From Desulfosporosinus shakirovi (GTDB taxonomy: Bacteria; Bacillota; Desulfitobacteriia; Desulfitobacteriales; Desulfitobacteriaceae), in the NCBI RefSeq assembly GCF_020595055.1, contig NZ_JAJDOO010000022.1:1-64000 (forward strand): a stretch of DNA of 64,000 nt, given 5' to 3'. This document shows positions 17,681-25,421 of the stretch, in pieces. Position numbers and translations under genes: made by a program. The notes beneath the pieces are model-generated. The model was given only the letters and a program-made list of their open reading frames with translations. It was not told where the DNA came from and searched no databases. Each line of letters opens with the position of its first letter. The stretch's first letter is position 1.

Positions 17681-19260
17681 TGATAAGGCAAGACAGGGTC
17701 ATTGCTATGATTTCTAGTTGCTTTGGGGAACGGGTAATCATCGCTAAGGTCCATTATAATGAGCTGCATCTGGAAATTGATAAGAACGAAATTCCTATCC
17801 TGGCTGTTAAATTACGGGATTGGGGCTTCCCTTTAATTCAACTTACGGCTGCAGATGAGCGGGGAAATACCGGGGATTTTCGTCTGTTTTATACTTTTGC
17901 CAATGATCTTGAAAATTTTCTGATGATTGTGAGTGTGTCCATAGCTGAAACCGAGCTGTCTTTTCCTTCGATAACGGAGGTAGTTCCGGCAGCTCATTGG
18001 TACGAACGCGAGATTCAGGATCTTTTTGGCTTGGATTCTATTGGGCACCCGGACAAAAGGTGCTTGGCTGTCCATGAAGATTGGCCGGAGGGATTGTATC
18101 CCTTGCGTAAGGATTTCAGTTTAGATTCTGAGGTCCCAAGGACGGAGGGCCGGCAATCCTACGATAGGGTTGAAGGTGAAGGAGTAATGCAAGTTCCCGT
18201 CGGGCCTATTCATGCGGGAATTATTGAACCAGGGCATTTTCTATTTAGTGCAGTGGGAGATACTGTCATTAATTTGGAGGCCAGGTTATTTTTCACTCAT
18301 AGAGGAATGGAGAAATTAACTGAAGGAAAAACTCCTTTAGATGCATTTCCAATCGTGGAACGAATCTGTGGGGCTTGTTCTTTTTCTCATGCCACATCTT
18401 ATTGTCAGGCCATAGAAAAACTCTCTGGAACTGAAGTTTCCACAAGGGTCCAGTATATAAGGACGGTTGTTTTGGAATTAGAACGCTTATATAATCATGT
18501 GGGGGATGTTGGGAATATTTGTGCAGGGGTTGGTTTCGCCTTCGGAACGATGCATGGAGCACGTCTGAAAGAAGATATCATGAGACTCAACGAAACAGTT
18601 TTTGGAAGCAGGTTCTTGAGAGGAATTAATACCCCCGGTGGGGTTAGAAGAGATATTTCAGTTCTGGACAGTGACCTCATTTTAGCTACCTTAGATAAAC
18701 TTGAACTTGAGTTTAGAGAGTTAGTTGAAATTCTGTTAGATACTAATTCCTATATGGATAGAGTCCAGACTACCGGTGTATTATTGAATCAGATTGCCAG
18801 GGACTTGCATGCTGTCGGACCAGCAGCAAGAGCTTCAGGCGTTGATCGGGATGTGCGGCGGGACCATCCTTATGCCGCTTACAACCGTGTTTCATTCAAA
18901 GTGCCGGTTTATGAGCAAGGGGATGTTTTAGCCAGGGTCAAAGTGCGGATTGATGAAACCTATGAATCCATCAACATCATTAGACAGATTTTAGCATCGG
19001 TGCCCAATGGTAAATTAATTCAAACCTTAGGAGAGATGATTCCCTACAATTATGCTATAGGTATGACAGAGTCCGCTAGGGGAGAAAATGTACACTTTAT
19101 CATGATAGGTAAGGATCAAACAATATATCGCTATATGGTGCGCTCAGCGTCCTATGTTAATTGGCCGGTGATTCCTTCAACGGTACCGGGAAATATCATT
19201 CCTGATTTTCCGGTAATTAACAAGAGTTTTGAGCTATGTTACTCTTGTCTGGATAGATGA
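17677..19260 (+). CDS. hyfG: group 4 [NiFe] hydrogenase large subunit fused to the 30-kDa (NuoC-like) domain, ending at the mature C-terminus
   Basis: A 527-residue catalytic subunit of HycE/HyfG design. Residues ~20-150 are the NuoC-like domain (AAHWYEREIQDLFGL, then LYPLRKDF). The rest is the NuoD/large-subunit domain. The nickel site is complete: RICGACSFSH gives Cys231 and Cys234, and the C-terminal CYSC gives Cys521 and Cys524. The canonical Asp-Pro before the last pair is Glu-Leu here. The protein stops at C-Y-S-C-L-D-R, the residue after which HycE-type precursors are cut by their endopeptidase. It would therefore need no C-terminal processing. It starts at GTG 17677 or ATG 17680, overlapping the hyfF stop. 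Confidence 0.9.
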   Translation: MMIRQDRVIAMISSCFGERVIIAKVHYNELHLEIDKNEIPILAVKLRDWGFPLIQLTAADERGNTGDFRLFYTFANDLENFLMIVSVSIAETELSFPSITEVVPAAHWYEREIQDLFGLDSIGHPDKRCLAVHEDWPEGLYPLRKDFSLDSEVPRTEGRQSYDRVEGEGVMQVPVGPIHAGIIEPGHFLFSAVGDTVINLEARLFFTHRGMEKLTEGKTPLDAFPIVERICGACSFSHATSYCQAIEKLSGTEVSTRVQYIRTVVLELERLYNHVGDVGNICAGVGFAFGTMHGARLKEDIMRLNETVFGSRFLRGINTPGGVRRDISVLDSDLILATLDKLELEFRELVEILLDTNSYMDRVQTTGVLLNQIARDLHAVGPAARASGVDRDVRRDHPYAAYNRVSFKVPVYEQGDVLARVKVRIDETYESINIIRQILASVPNGKLIQTLGEMIPYNYAIGMTESARGENVHFIMIGKDQTIYRYMVRSASYVNWPVIPSTVPGNIIPDFPVINKSFELCYSCLDR

Positions 19261-19292
19261 TGCTATGAGTATGTTTTAATAGGAGGGCTATG

Positions 19293-20006
19293 ATGCTCAG
19301 ACTTTTTCGCAAGAGCTTAAAGACAGGTACAATTACAACGGACTATCCGCAAACTCCAAGTGTTCCGGGGATTGGTTTTCAAGGGTTGCCGGAATGGCAG
19401 GTGCTAAGTTGCGTTCAATGTGGTCAGTGTGCAGACATATGTCCAACAAAGGCCATAAAATTGCAAAGCGGAAAGAAGGAAGCTTTTTGGACAGTAGACC
19501 CCAAGAAATGTATTTTTTGTGGGTACTGTGTTGAGGTTTGTACCCGCTCAATTGTTCAAGGTGAGCAATATGAATTCGTAGAAAGTGCTGATAGAGCTCC
19601 TCAAGCTCAGGCTTTTAAACATTCAGTTCACATACGGCATCTTGATTCAGGGTCTTGTAATGCCTGTGATTGGGAAATGACGACTCTGACAGGGCCTGTT
19701 TACGATATACAACGTTTGGGCTTTGATTTTGTGGCATCTCCCCGTCATGCCGATGTGTTAATGGTAACCGGGCCGGTAACCAGAAACTTAGAAATCGCAG
19801 TGCGTAAGACCTTTGCGGCGACCCCTGCACCTAAACTTGTGTTAGCTGTGGGAACATGTGCATGCAGTGGGGGGATTTGCGGTAAAAGCTATGCCAGCTC
19901 CGGGGGAGTCAATAATATCATACCGGTAGATGTCTTTATACCAGGCTGTCCACCGCGGCCGCAAGCCTTGATTCAAGGCTTGCTCAAAGCTGTCGGCAGA
20001 GCTTAA
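19293..20006 (+). CDS. fused 2[4Fe-4S] ferredoxin and hydrogenase small subunit (HyfH-HyfI type)
   Basis: One polypeptide (about 237 residues) joins two proteins that are separate in E. coli Hyf/Hyc. In the numbering from the ATG at 19290, residues 41-51 (C-V-Q-C-G-Q-C with Cys51) and 74-84 (C-I-F-C-G-Y-C with Cys84) bind two [4Fe-4S] clusters. Residues ~112-238 are NuoB-like small subunit, with Cys123, Cys126 (C-N-A-C), Cys190 (GTCACSGG) and Cys220 (PGCPPRP) for the proximal cluster. Of the two adjacent ATGs, 19293 has the better distance from AGGAGGG (19281-19287). It is last in the operon. Electrons would pass ferredoxin -> fused clusters -> NiFe site. No formate dehydrogenase gene is linked, so soluble ferredoxin is the likely partner. 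Confidence 0.88.
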   Translation: MLRLFRKSLKTGTITTDYPQTPSVPGIGFQGLPEWQVLSCVQCGQCADICPTKAIKLQSGKKEAFWTVDPKKCIFCGYCVEVCTRSIVQGEQYEFVESADRAPQAQAFKHSVHIRHLDSGSCNACDWEMTTLTGPVYDIQRLGFDFVASPRHADVLMVTGPVTRNLEIAVRKTFAATPAPKLVLAVGTCACSGGICGKSYASSGGVNNIIPVDVFIPGCPPRPQALIQGLLKAVGRA

Positions 20007-20040
20007 AAGCAAGAAATTCCCTCTGCCCCCTCTGCATATA

Positions 20041-20092
20041 ACAATAATCCCTGGAGCCCGCAAAAACTAGGCTTCCAGGGATTATTGTTTTT
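20041..20092 (+). terminator. terminator of the hydrogenase operon
   Basis: A long stem (ACAATAATCCCTGGA 20041-20055 with TCCAGGGATTATTGT 20074-20088) ends in a T run to 20092. It separates the operon from the convergent regulator. Confidence 0.9.
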
Positions 20093-20128
20093 AGGATTCT
20101 TTTAGTTACTGAAGATACAGGATTTGAT

Positions 20129-22006
20129 TTAAAACTTAATATCAAGCTCTTTTATTTTTCTGTAGAGAGTATTTCGTCCAATCCCAAGAAGCTTAGAGGC
20201 TGGCGCGATTTTCCCCTTGGTTTGGGTTAGTGCATAGAGGATTGCTTGCTTAGCATGTTGATTAAGCAAGGGTTCCGTAGAGGCTGACGATTCAGACTTA
20301 ACTAGGTTCTGCAGGATTTCGTCTGGTAAATCAGCTATCGTTAGAAGAGGGCCTTCTGCTAAACCTACCATGCCCTCAACACAGTTTTCCAATTCTCGGA
20401 CATTACCGGGCCAGTCATGGGACAATAGATGAGTATATACTTCCTCTTGAACTCCTAGTGGGGGACGATCAAGGGATTTACATGTTTTATCGATAAAATA
20501 CGGAACAAACTCTAAAATGTCTTCGGAACGTTCGCGTAATGGAGGTAATTCTAAAGTGACGACCTTCAGGCGATAGTATAAATCCAGACGGAATTTTTCC
20601 GCAGCGACCAGGGCAGTAAGGTCCTTGTGGGTTGCTGCAATAACTCTTACATCTATTTTAATCGCCTTTGTGTCCCCTATTCGAGAAACTTCCTTTTCTT
20701 GGAGTACTCTAAGAAGTGCAACTTGAACATTTAAGGGCATGTCTCCAATTTCATCAAGGAAAATAGTTCCTTTGTTTGCTAATTCAAATTTACCGGGTTT
20801 TCCTCCTCTGCGCGCTCCGGTGAAGGCACCCTCAACATAGCCAAATAGCTCACTTTCGATGAGTGAGGCTGGGAGTGAGGCGCAGTTTAAGGCGACAAAA
20901 GGTCCTTCGCTGCGTGAGCTGAGTTGATGGATTGTATGAGAAATAATCTCTTTGCCAGTTCCGCTTTCTCCGTGAATGAGCACAGAAGAGTGGGTTGAGG
21001 CAATCTTGGAAGCTCGTGCCAAAGTCCGCTGGGAAAGTTGGCTGGTTCCTATCCACGTAATATTGGACAGAGGGGCTTTCTTGGAGATTTGCAGCGTACC
21101 TACTGCGCCCAGTGATTGACCGGCTTCATTGACTACCTGATTTAAGTGGGAGGTAATTTCTTTCCCTGAGCTATCCTTTAAATGGAGATTCAGGGAATGT
21201 CCGTTCAACATCCATCCTTTTGGCGTACTAAAAACTTCGCCAGCGAGTCGCCCAATGATATCTTCTTGTCTGCGGCCAAGCAGTCCGGCACCGTAGGAGT
21301 TGATGTTAGTAATGACACCATTGTGATCAATAGCCAGAAATCCTTGTTGCAATAGTGAGGAAGCTAACTTTGAACCTTCTTGGTAGAATTTCAATTGGTT
21401 TTCCAGCTCGAAAAGTCGCAAGTTTTTTTCGATCATACTCGCACCCATCATGGCAATATTTAAAATCTTTTGACGGTCTGGATTAGCTTCACCGCTAATA
21501 TCTAAAACCCCAAGCGGGGTACCCTGGCTGCTCTGAATTGGGGCAGCCCAACAAGCTAAGAAGTGATTATCGTGCACAAAGTGCTCCCAACCAAAGACGG
21601 ACATGGGGGCATTATCCCGGAGGGCAGTTCCAATGGCATTAGTCCCTCGGATTTCCTCACGCCAACTGGCGCCGGGACTTAGATTTACTTTTTGGGCTTT
21701 ACTCATAAAGGGCGCATCTCCTACGGCCTCGATGATGTAGCCATCGTTATCGCCCAACAACACGGTATAATTAGTATTTCCTAGCAAGCTGAAAATGTAA
21801 GGCAAAACGGGTTCGCTCGCTCTGATCAGGGTGTCTTGTGCCTCGCGACGTTCACTTAAGCGCGGAGTAGAAAGAATATCCTGATGAGAAATTAGAGTAT
21901 GGTCTACTTGATACTCAATGCTTCTTTGCCAGGAACGATAGATGGTAGGGGATACTTCGGATTCAACGCTCTCGCCATTTATAAAACGTTTCCAATAGTT
22001 ATCCAT
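20129..22006 (-). CDS. sigma-54-dependent activator, AcoR type (GAF-PAS-AAA+-Fis)
   Basis: A 625-residue enhancer-binding protein. Residues ~50-200 form a GAF-like sensor of the AcoR kind (GASWREEIRGTNAIGTAL and HFLACWAAPIQ). A PAS segment (~213-305) follows, and then a full sigma-54 AAA+ domain: Walker A GESGTGKE at 346-353, the sigma-54 contact loop GAFTGA at 393-398, and Walker B TIFLDEIGD at 414-422. A Fis HTH ends the protein (SKLLGIGRNTLYRKIKEL). The ATG at 22006 has GAAAGGG upstream. It is divergent from the AOR gene, which has a sigma-54 promoter and an inverted repeat between them. It is therefore the likely activator of AOR and possibly of the other -24/-12 promoters here. AcoR-like GAF domains sense small metabolites; an aldehyde or alcohol signal is inference. 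Confidence 0.92.
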   Translation of the reverse strand: MDNYWKRFINGESVESEVSPTIYRSWQRSIEYQVDHTLISHQDILSTPRLSERREAQDTLIRASEPVLPYIFSLLGNTNYTVLLGDNDGYIIEAVGDAPFMSKAQKVNLSPGASWREEIRGTNAIGTALRDNAPMSVFGWEHFVHDNHFLACWAAPIQSSQGTPLGVLDISGEANPDRQKILNIAMMGASMIEKNLRLFELENQLKFYQEGSKLASSLLQQGFLAIDHNGVITNINSYGAGLLGRRQEDIIGRLAGEVFSTPKGWMLNGHSLNLHLKDSSGKEITSHLNQVVNEAGQSLGAVGTLQISKKAPLSNITWIGTSQLSQRTLARASKIASTHSSVLIHGESGTGKEIISHTIHQLSSRSEGPFVALNCASLPASLIESELFGYVEGAFTGARRGGKPGKFELANKGTIFLDEIGDMPLNVQVALLRVLQEKEVSRIGDTKAIKIDVRVIAATHKDLTALVAAEKFRLDLYYRLKVVTLELPPLRERSEDILEFVPYFIDKTCKSLDRPPLGVQEEVYTHLLSHDWPGNVRELENCVEGMVGLAEGPLLTIADLPDEILQNLVKSESSASTEPLLNQHAKQAILYALTQTKGKIAPASKLLGIGRNTLYRKIKELDIKF

Positions 22007-22116
22007 ATATCGCTTTCCCTTTCCTCTCTGACATGGTTTAATTTGTCTTTACAATTGTCACAATACCATATCTATTCAATTGAAACAACTAGTCCGAAAA
22101 ATATAAATATTTCATC

Positions 22117-22170
22117 AGTGTTCTATATTGGAGCGGTTTTTTAAAGTAAAATGCTCGAATATGGAACACT
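22117..22170. promoter_or_regulatory. inverted repeat, probable upstream activator sites
   Basis: Two 18-base arms, AGTGTTCTATATTGGAGC (22117-22134) and GCTCGAATATGGAACACT (22153-22170), are near-perfect inverted copies. Each is itself a half-symmetric TGYTC-N7-GARCA-type site. They lie ~160-210 bases upstream of the -24/-12 promoter, a normal enhancer distance. A further looser dyad (TGTCC...GGACA) lies at about 22192-22220. Confidence 0.6.
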
Positions 22171-22324
22171 TTTAGGGCGATATGCCAATAATGTCCTTCT
22201 AAATATCCTTAGAGGACACTTCGATTAAAATAAACTTGTTTGTTTTAATTTGTTTTAATTTGTTTTATTTTGATAGAGTTAGATTTATTAGTAAATTTAA
22301 ATCTATTTTTTTGATTGTTAAAAA

Positions 22325-22340
22325 TGGCATGAATATTGCT
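22325..22340 (+). promoter_or_regulatory. sigma-54 (-24/-12) promoter of the AOR gene
   Basis: TGGCATGAATATTGCT has GG at 22326-22327 and GC at 22338-22339 with exact ten-base spacing. It is almost a consensus match and shares 15 contiguous bases with the element at 28836. Confidence 0.88.
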
Positions 22341-22421
22341 ATATCTCTATATGAGAGAAAGATTTATTCTCTTAAGAAAAGTTTTAGTAAAGATATTTTA
22401 TAGAAATAAGGGGGAAGATTC

Positions 22422-24215
22422 ATGGGTGGGTATACTGGGAAAATATTAAGAATTAATCTCGCAGAAGGAAAAACTAGTACTGAGCCTTTAAACATGGAAC
22501 TTGCAAAGAAATATTTAGGCGGGCGGGGGCTTGCCGGCAAAATGTTTGCGGATGAGGTAGCTTCGGATGTAGATGCGCTTTCTCCTGGGAACAAGTTGTT
22601 CATTGCTGCCGGAGTGCTGACTGGTACAAACGCCCCAACACCATCAAGGTATATGGTTGTGACCAAGTCTCCTCTGAATGGGGTTATCGCATCTTCGAAT
22701 TCTGGGGGATATTGGGGTGCAGAACTCAAATTTGCTGGTTATGATATGCTTGTCTTGGAAGGCAAGTCAGATCATCCTGTCTATATTTCCATTAAAGATG
22801 GAGAAGTGGAAATCAAGGACGCAGGCAAGGTTTGGGGTAAGGATGTCTATGAGACAACTGATGCTTTAAAACAAGAATTTGGTGATGACAAAGCGAAAGT
22901 TCTAGCCATCGGACCAGCTGGAGAAAATCTTTCTTTAATGGCAGCGATTGTAAATGACCTCTATCGGGCTGCAGGGCGTACTGGGGTAGGCGCTGTTATG
23001 GGATCTAAAAACCTCAAAGGGATTGTAGTCCGTGGAACAGGAAAAGTAGAGAATGCGAATCCTGACCAAATGAAAGAAGTCGTTGCTAATTCTTTGAGGA
23101 AAATTCGGGAAAATGGTGTAACAGGACAAGGGCTCCCAACTTACGGATCGGCTGTGCTTGTCAATATTATCAATGAAACAGGAGTATATCCGGTCAATAA
23201 CTTCCAAGGTTCCTATGATCCTGAGGCAGATTTAATCAGCGGAGAAACCTTGACTGAGAAATATTTGCTTAAGAAGCATCCTTGCTATCGTTGCCCCATT
23301 GCCTGTGGCCGCTATAGTAAATGGGATGGCAAAGAAGGGGCAGGCCCAGAGTATGAAACTGCTTGGGTCTTTGGTTCGGACTGTGGTATCCATGACTTTG
23401 ATGCAATTCATGAGGCCAATGATTTATGCAACAAACTAGGTTTAGATACTATTTCTGTCGGTGGAACCATTGCAGCAGGAATGGAACTCGTTCAGCGCGG
23501 CTACATTAAACCGGAAGAACTCGATGGTACAACATTAGAGTTTGGCAATGCTAAAGGCATGGTTGAATGGGTACGAAAAATTGCTTATGTTGAAGGATTG
23601 GGAGCCAAAATGGCGATGGGTTCTTATAATCTAGCAGAAAGCTATGGCGCCCCGGAACTTTCAATGAGCGTTAAGAAGCAAGAACTGCCGGCCTACGACC
23701 CACGTGGCATACAAGGGCAAGCCTTATCCTATGCAACAAGCAACCGTGGAGGATGTCACGTTCGCGGGTACATGATTTCTCCGGAAATTTTGGGGCTTCC
23801 GGAAAAACTTGATCGTAATTCCCTCGAAGGAAAAGCAACCTGGACTAAGATTTTCCAAGATCTCACAGCCGTTATTGATGCTGTAGGACTCTGTTTGTTC
23901 TCTTCCTTCGCACTGGGCTTAACTGATTATACAGCACTCGTAAATGCTGTGACTGGTTTTAATTATACCGATGAGGAGCTTCTGGCTTGCGGAGAACGAA
24001 TTTGGAATGTTGAGCGTTTACACAACCTGAAAGTTGGATACTCTGCCGTTGATGACACCTTGCCTAAACGACTATTAAACGATCCAATTTCTTCCGGTCC
24101 TTCAAAAGGACAAATGCATAACTTGCCTGAGCTTCTGGTACAGTACTATGCTGAACGCGGATGGGATAAAGCAGGTGTGCCAACCCCAGAGCGTCTAAAT
24201 ATGCTGGGAATATAG
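22422..24215 (+). CDS. aor: tungsten-dependent aldehyde:ferredoxin oxidoreductase
   Basis: A 597-residue cytosolic enzyme oxidising aldehydes to acids while reducing ferredoxin (or running in reverse), with a tungsto-bispterin and one [4Fe-4S] cluster. The cluster ligands are Cys288, Cys291 and Cys295 in HPCYRCPIACG plus Cys491 in AVGLCLFSS, at the positions known for the Pyrococcus enzyme. The N-terminal pterin loop GGRGLAGKMFADEV and the acidic/His region (PEYETAW; GCHVRGY) are also present. It starts at ATG 22422 behind AAGGGGGAAG. It is followed by moaD, a ThiF-like gene and two moeA genes, which supply or insert its pterin cofactor; tupABC at 45.6-48 kb supplies tungstate. Regulation is by the sigma-54 promoter and the divergent activator. 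Confidence 0.95.
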   Translation: MGGYTGKILRINLAEGKTSTEPLNMELAKKYLGGRGLAGKMFADEVASDVDALSPGNKLFIAAGVLTGTNAPTPSRYMVVTKSPLNGVIASSNSGGYWGAELKFAGYDMLVLEGKSDHPVYISIKDGEVEIKDAGKVWGKDVYETTDALKQEFGDDKAKVLAIGPAGENLSLMAAIVNDLYRAAGRTGVGAVMGSKNLKGIVVRGTGKVENANPDQMKEVVANSLRKIRENGVTGQGLPTYGSAVLVNIINETGVYPVNNFQGSYDPEADLISGETLTEKYLLKKHPCYRCPIACGRYSKWDGKEGAGPEYETAWVFGSDCGIHDFDAIHEANDLCNKLGLDTISVGGTIAAGMELVQRGYIKPEELDGTTLEFGNAKGMVEWVRKIAYVEGLGAKMAMGSYNLAESYGAPELSMSVKKQELPAYDPRGIQGQALSYATSNRGGCHVRGYMISPEILGLPEKLDRNSLEGKATWTKIFQDLTAVIDAVGLCLFSSFALGLTDYTALVNAVTGFNYTDEELLACGERIWNVERLHNLKVGYSAVDDTLPKRLLNDPISSGPSKGQMHNLPELLVQYYAERGWDKAGVPTPERLNMLGI

Positions 24216-24334
24216 GACTCTTATAATCATAGGTTATAATCCGAAACTCAAACTGTTTTAGAATTTAGATTAGACGGTAAGCGCTGAACAAATATTGAGG
24301 GGGGGCCTTTTTTTAGGGGTCTCCCCTTGAATCA

Positions 24335-24343
24335 TGGTATAAT
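24335..24343 (+). promoter_or_regulatory. extended -10 promoter before moaD
   Basis: TGGTATAAT fits the extended -10 (TGnTATAAT) of housekeeping promoters. No good -35 was seen. It could give the cofactor genes basal expression independent of AOR induction. Confidence 0.45.
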
Positions 24344-24422
24344 AGAACAAATAATTATCATCTGCAAGATGTGCAAATAACTATCGGCTTTCCAGGGTAT
24401 ATAACAGAGAGGGGGTAGTGAA

Positions 24423-24647
24423 ATGCGTGTGACGGTTAAACTATTTGCGACGTTTCGAGATGGCCGTTTTAAAGTTGAAGAGAAAAATCTTTCAGAAGAC
24501 AGTCAGGTTCTTGATGTCCTCCAACTGTTGAATATTCTGCCGGAAGAAGTCGCCATTTGCTTGGTTAATGGGCGGGACGTTAAGGAACAGCACGTCCTGA
24601 ATGATGGAGATACTATTGCACTCTTTCCGCCTGTGGGAGGGGGCTAA
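24423..24647 (+). CDS. moaD: MoaD/ThiS-family sulfur carrier
   Basis: A 74-residue beta-grasp protein ending in FPPVGGG, so the C-terminal Gly-Gly needed for adenylation and thiocarboxylate formation is present. The N-terminal MRVTVKLFATFRDGR and the internal GDTIALFPP are typical of the small subunit of molybdopterin synthase, which donates sulfur to the pterin dithiolene. It starts at ATG 24423 behind GAGAGGGGG, and its stop is directly followed by the ATG of the ThiF/MoeB-like gene, its expected activating enzyme. Tungsten-enzyme operons often carry a dedicated MoaD like this. No MoaE (large subunit) gene is in the window. Confidence 0.85.
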   Translation: MRVTVKLFATFRDGRFKVEEKNLSEDSQVLDVLQLLNILPEEVAICLVNGRDVKEQHVLNDGDTIALFPPVGGG

Positions 24648-25340
24648 ATGACGATAGAAGGCCGTTACCTTCGAAACAAGAAAACTTTGACTGATGAGGA
24701 TCAGCAGAAACTGGCTAAGTCATGCGTTGCAATCGTGGGCTGTGGAGGGCTTGGCGGTTATATAGCCGAAGAGCTCGCTCGAATCGGAGTTGGTCGATTA
24801 GTGCTGATTGATGGGGACCGCTTAGAGGTTAGTAATCTTAATCGCCAGATTATGGCGACTGAACTTAATATCGGGCAGTGGAAGGTGGAAGCTGCCCGGG
24901 ACAGATTGCGAAGTGTAAATTCTGAGGTGAAAGTGGAAAGTATTAAAGAGTGGTTTAAGGAAGAAAAGGGACCGGAAATGTTTCGAGAAGTCGACTTGGT
25001 TTTTGATGCCCTTGACTCCCCAGCCACTCGAGTCGAGTTGGAACGGGTCTGTCACCGTCTCAAGTTACCACTGGTTTTTGCGAGCATTGCTGGGTGGTTT
25101 GGCCAAATAGGAGTTAGTTTACCAGGGGATTTTAGCGTCTTGCGCTTATTTGGTCATGGGGAACGGGGAGTAGAGAGTACCTGGGGCAACCCTGCCTTCA
25201 CCCCCGCTGTCTTAGCAAGCCTAAGTGTAGCAGAGGGTGTGAAATTATTGGCAGGACGTATGCCTGCCCTGCGCAGGGCATGGTTGCAGGTGGATTTACT
25301 AACTATGGAATTTGAACGCTTTGAAATCAATAATACATAA
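24648..25340 (+). CDS. ThiF/MoeB/HesA-family adenylyltransferase lacking zinc cysteines
   Basis: A 230-residue E1-like enzyme. The ATP site reads VAIVGCGGLGGYIAEELARI with the following LIDGD and NLNRQ (Arg of the nucleotide pocket); DALDSPATR supplies the conserved aspartate. It would adenylate the Gly-Gly tail of the adjacent MoaD. The region where MoeB and ThiF have two C-x-x-C pairs for structural zinc contains no such pairs, so this is a compact zinc-less form. Start and stop abut moaD, consistent with a fixed pair. The sulfur donor and any catalytic cysteine are not obvious; Cys137 in ERVCHRL is a candidate only. Confidence 0.82.
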   Translation: MTIEGRYLRNKKTLTDEDQQKLAKSCVAIVGCGGLGGYIAEELARIGVGRLVLIDGDRLEVSNLNRQIMATELNIGQWKVEAARDRLRSVNSEVKVESIKEWFKEEKGPEMFREVDLVFDALDSPATRVELERVCHRLKLPLVFASIAGWFGQIGVSLPGDFSVLRLFGHGERGVESTWGNPAFTPAVLASLSVAEGVKLLAGRMPALRRAWLQVDLLTMEFERFEINNT

Positions 25341-25421
25341 TTTCCGTTTGGGTTTAGTACTTTGAAATAAATCTGCCTTATTCAAAATGACAAAATATGA
25401 TCGTGGAAGGTGTAATAGAGC

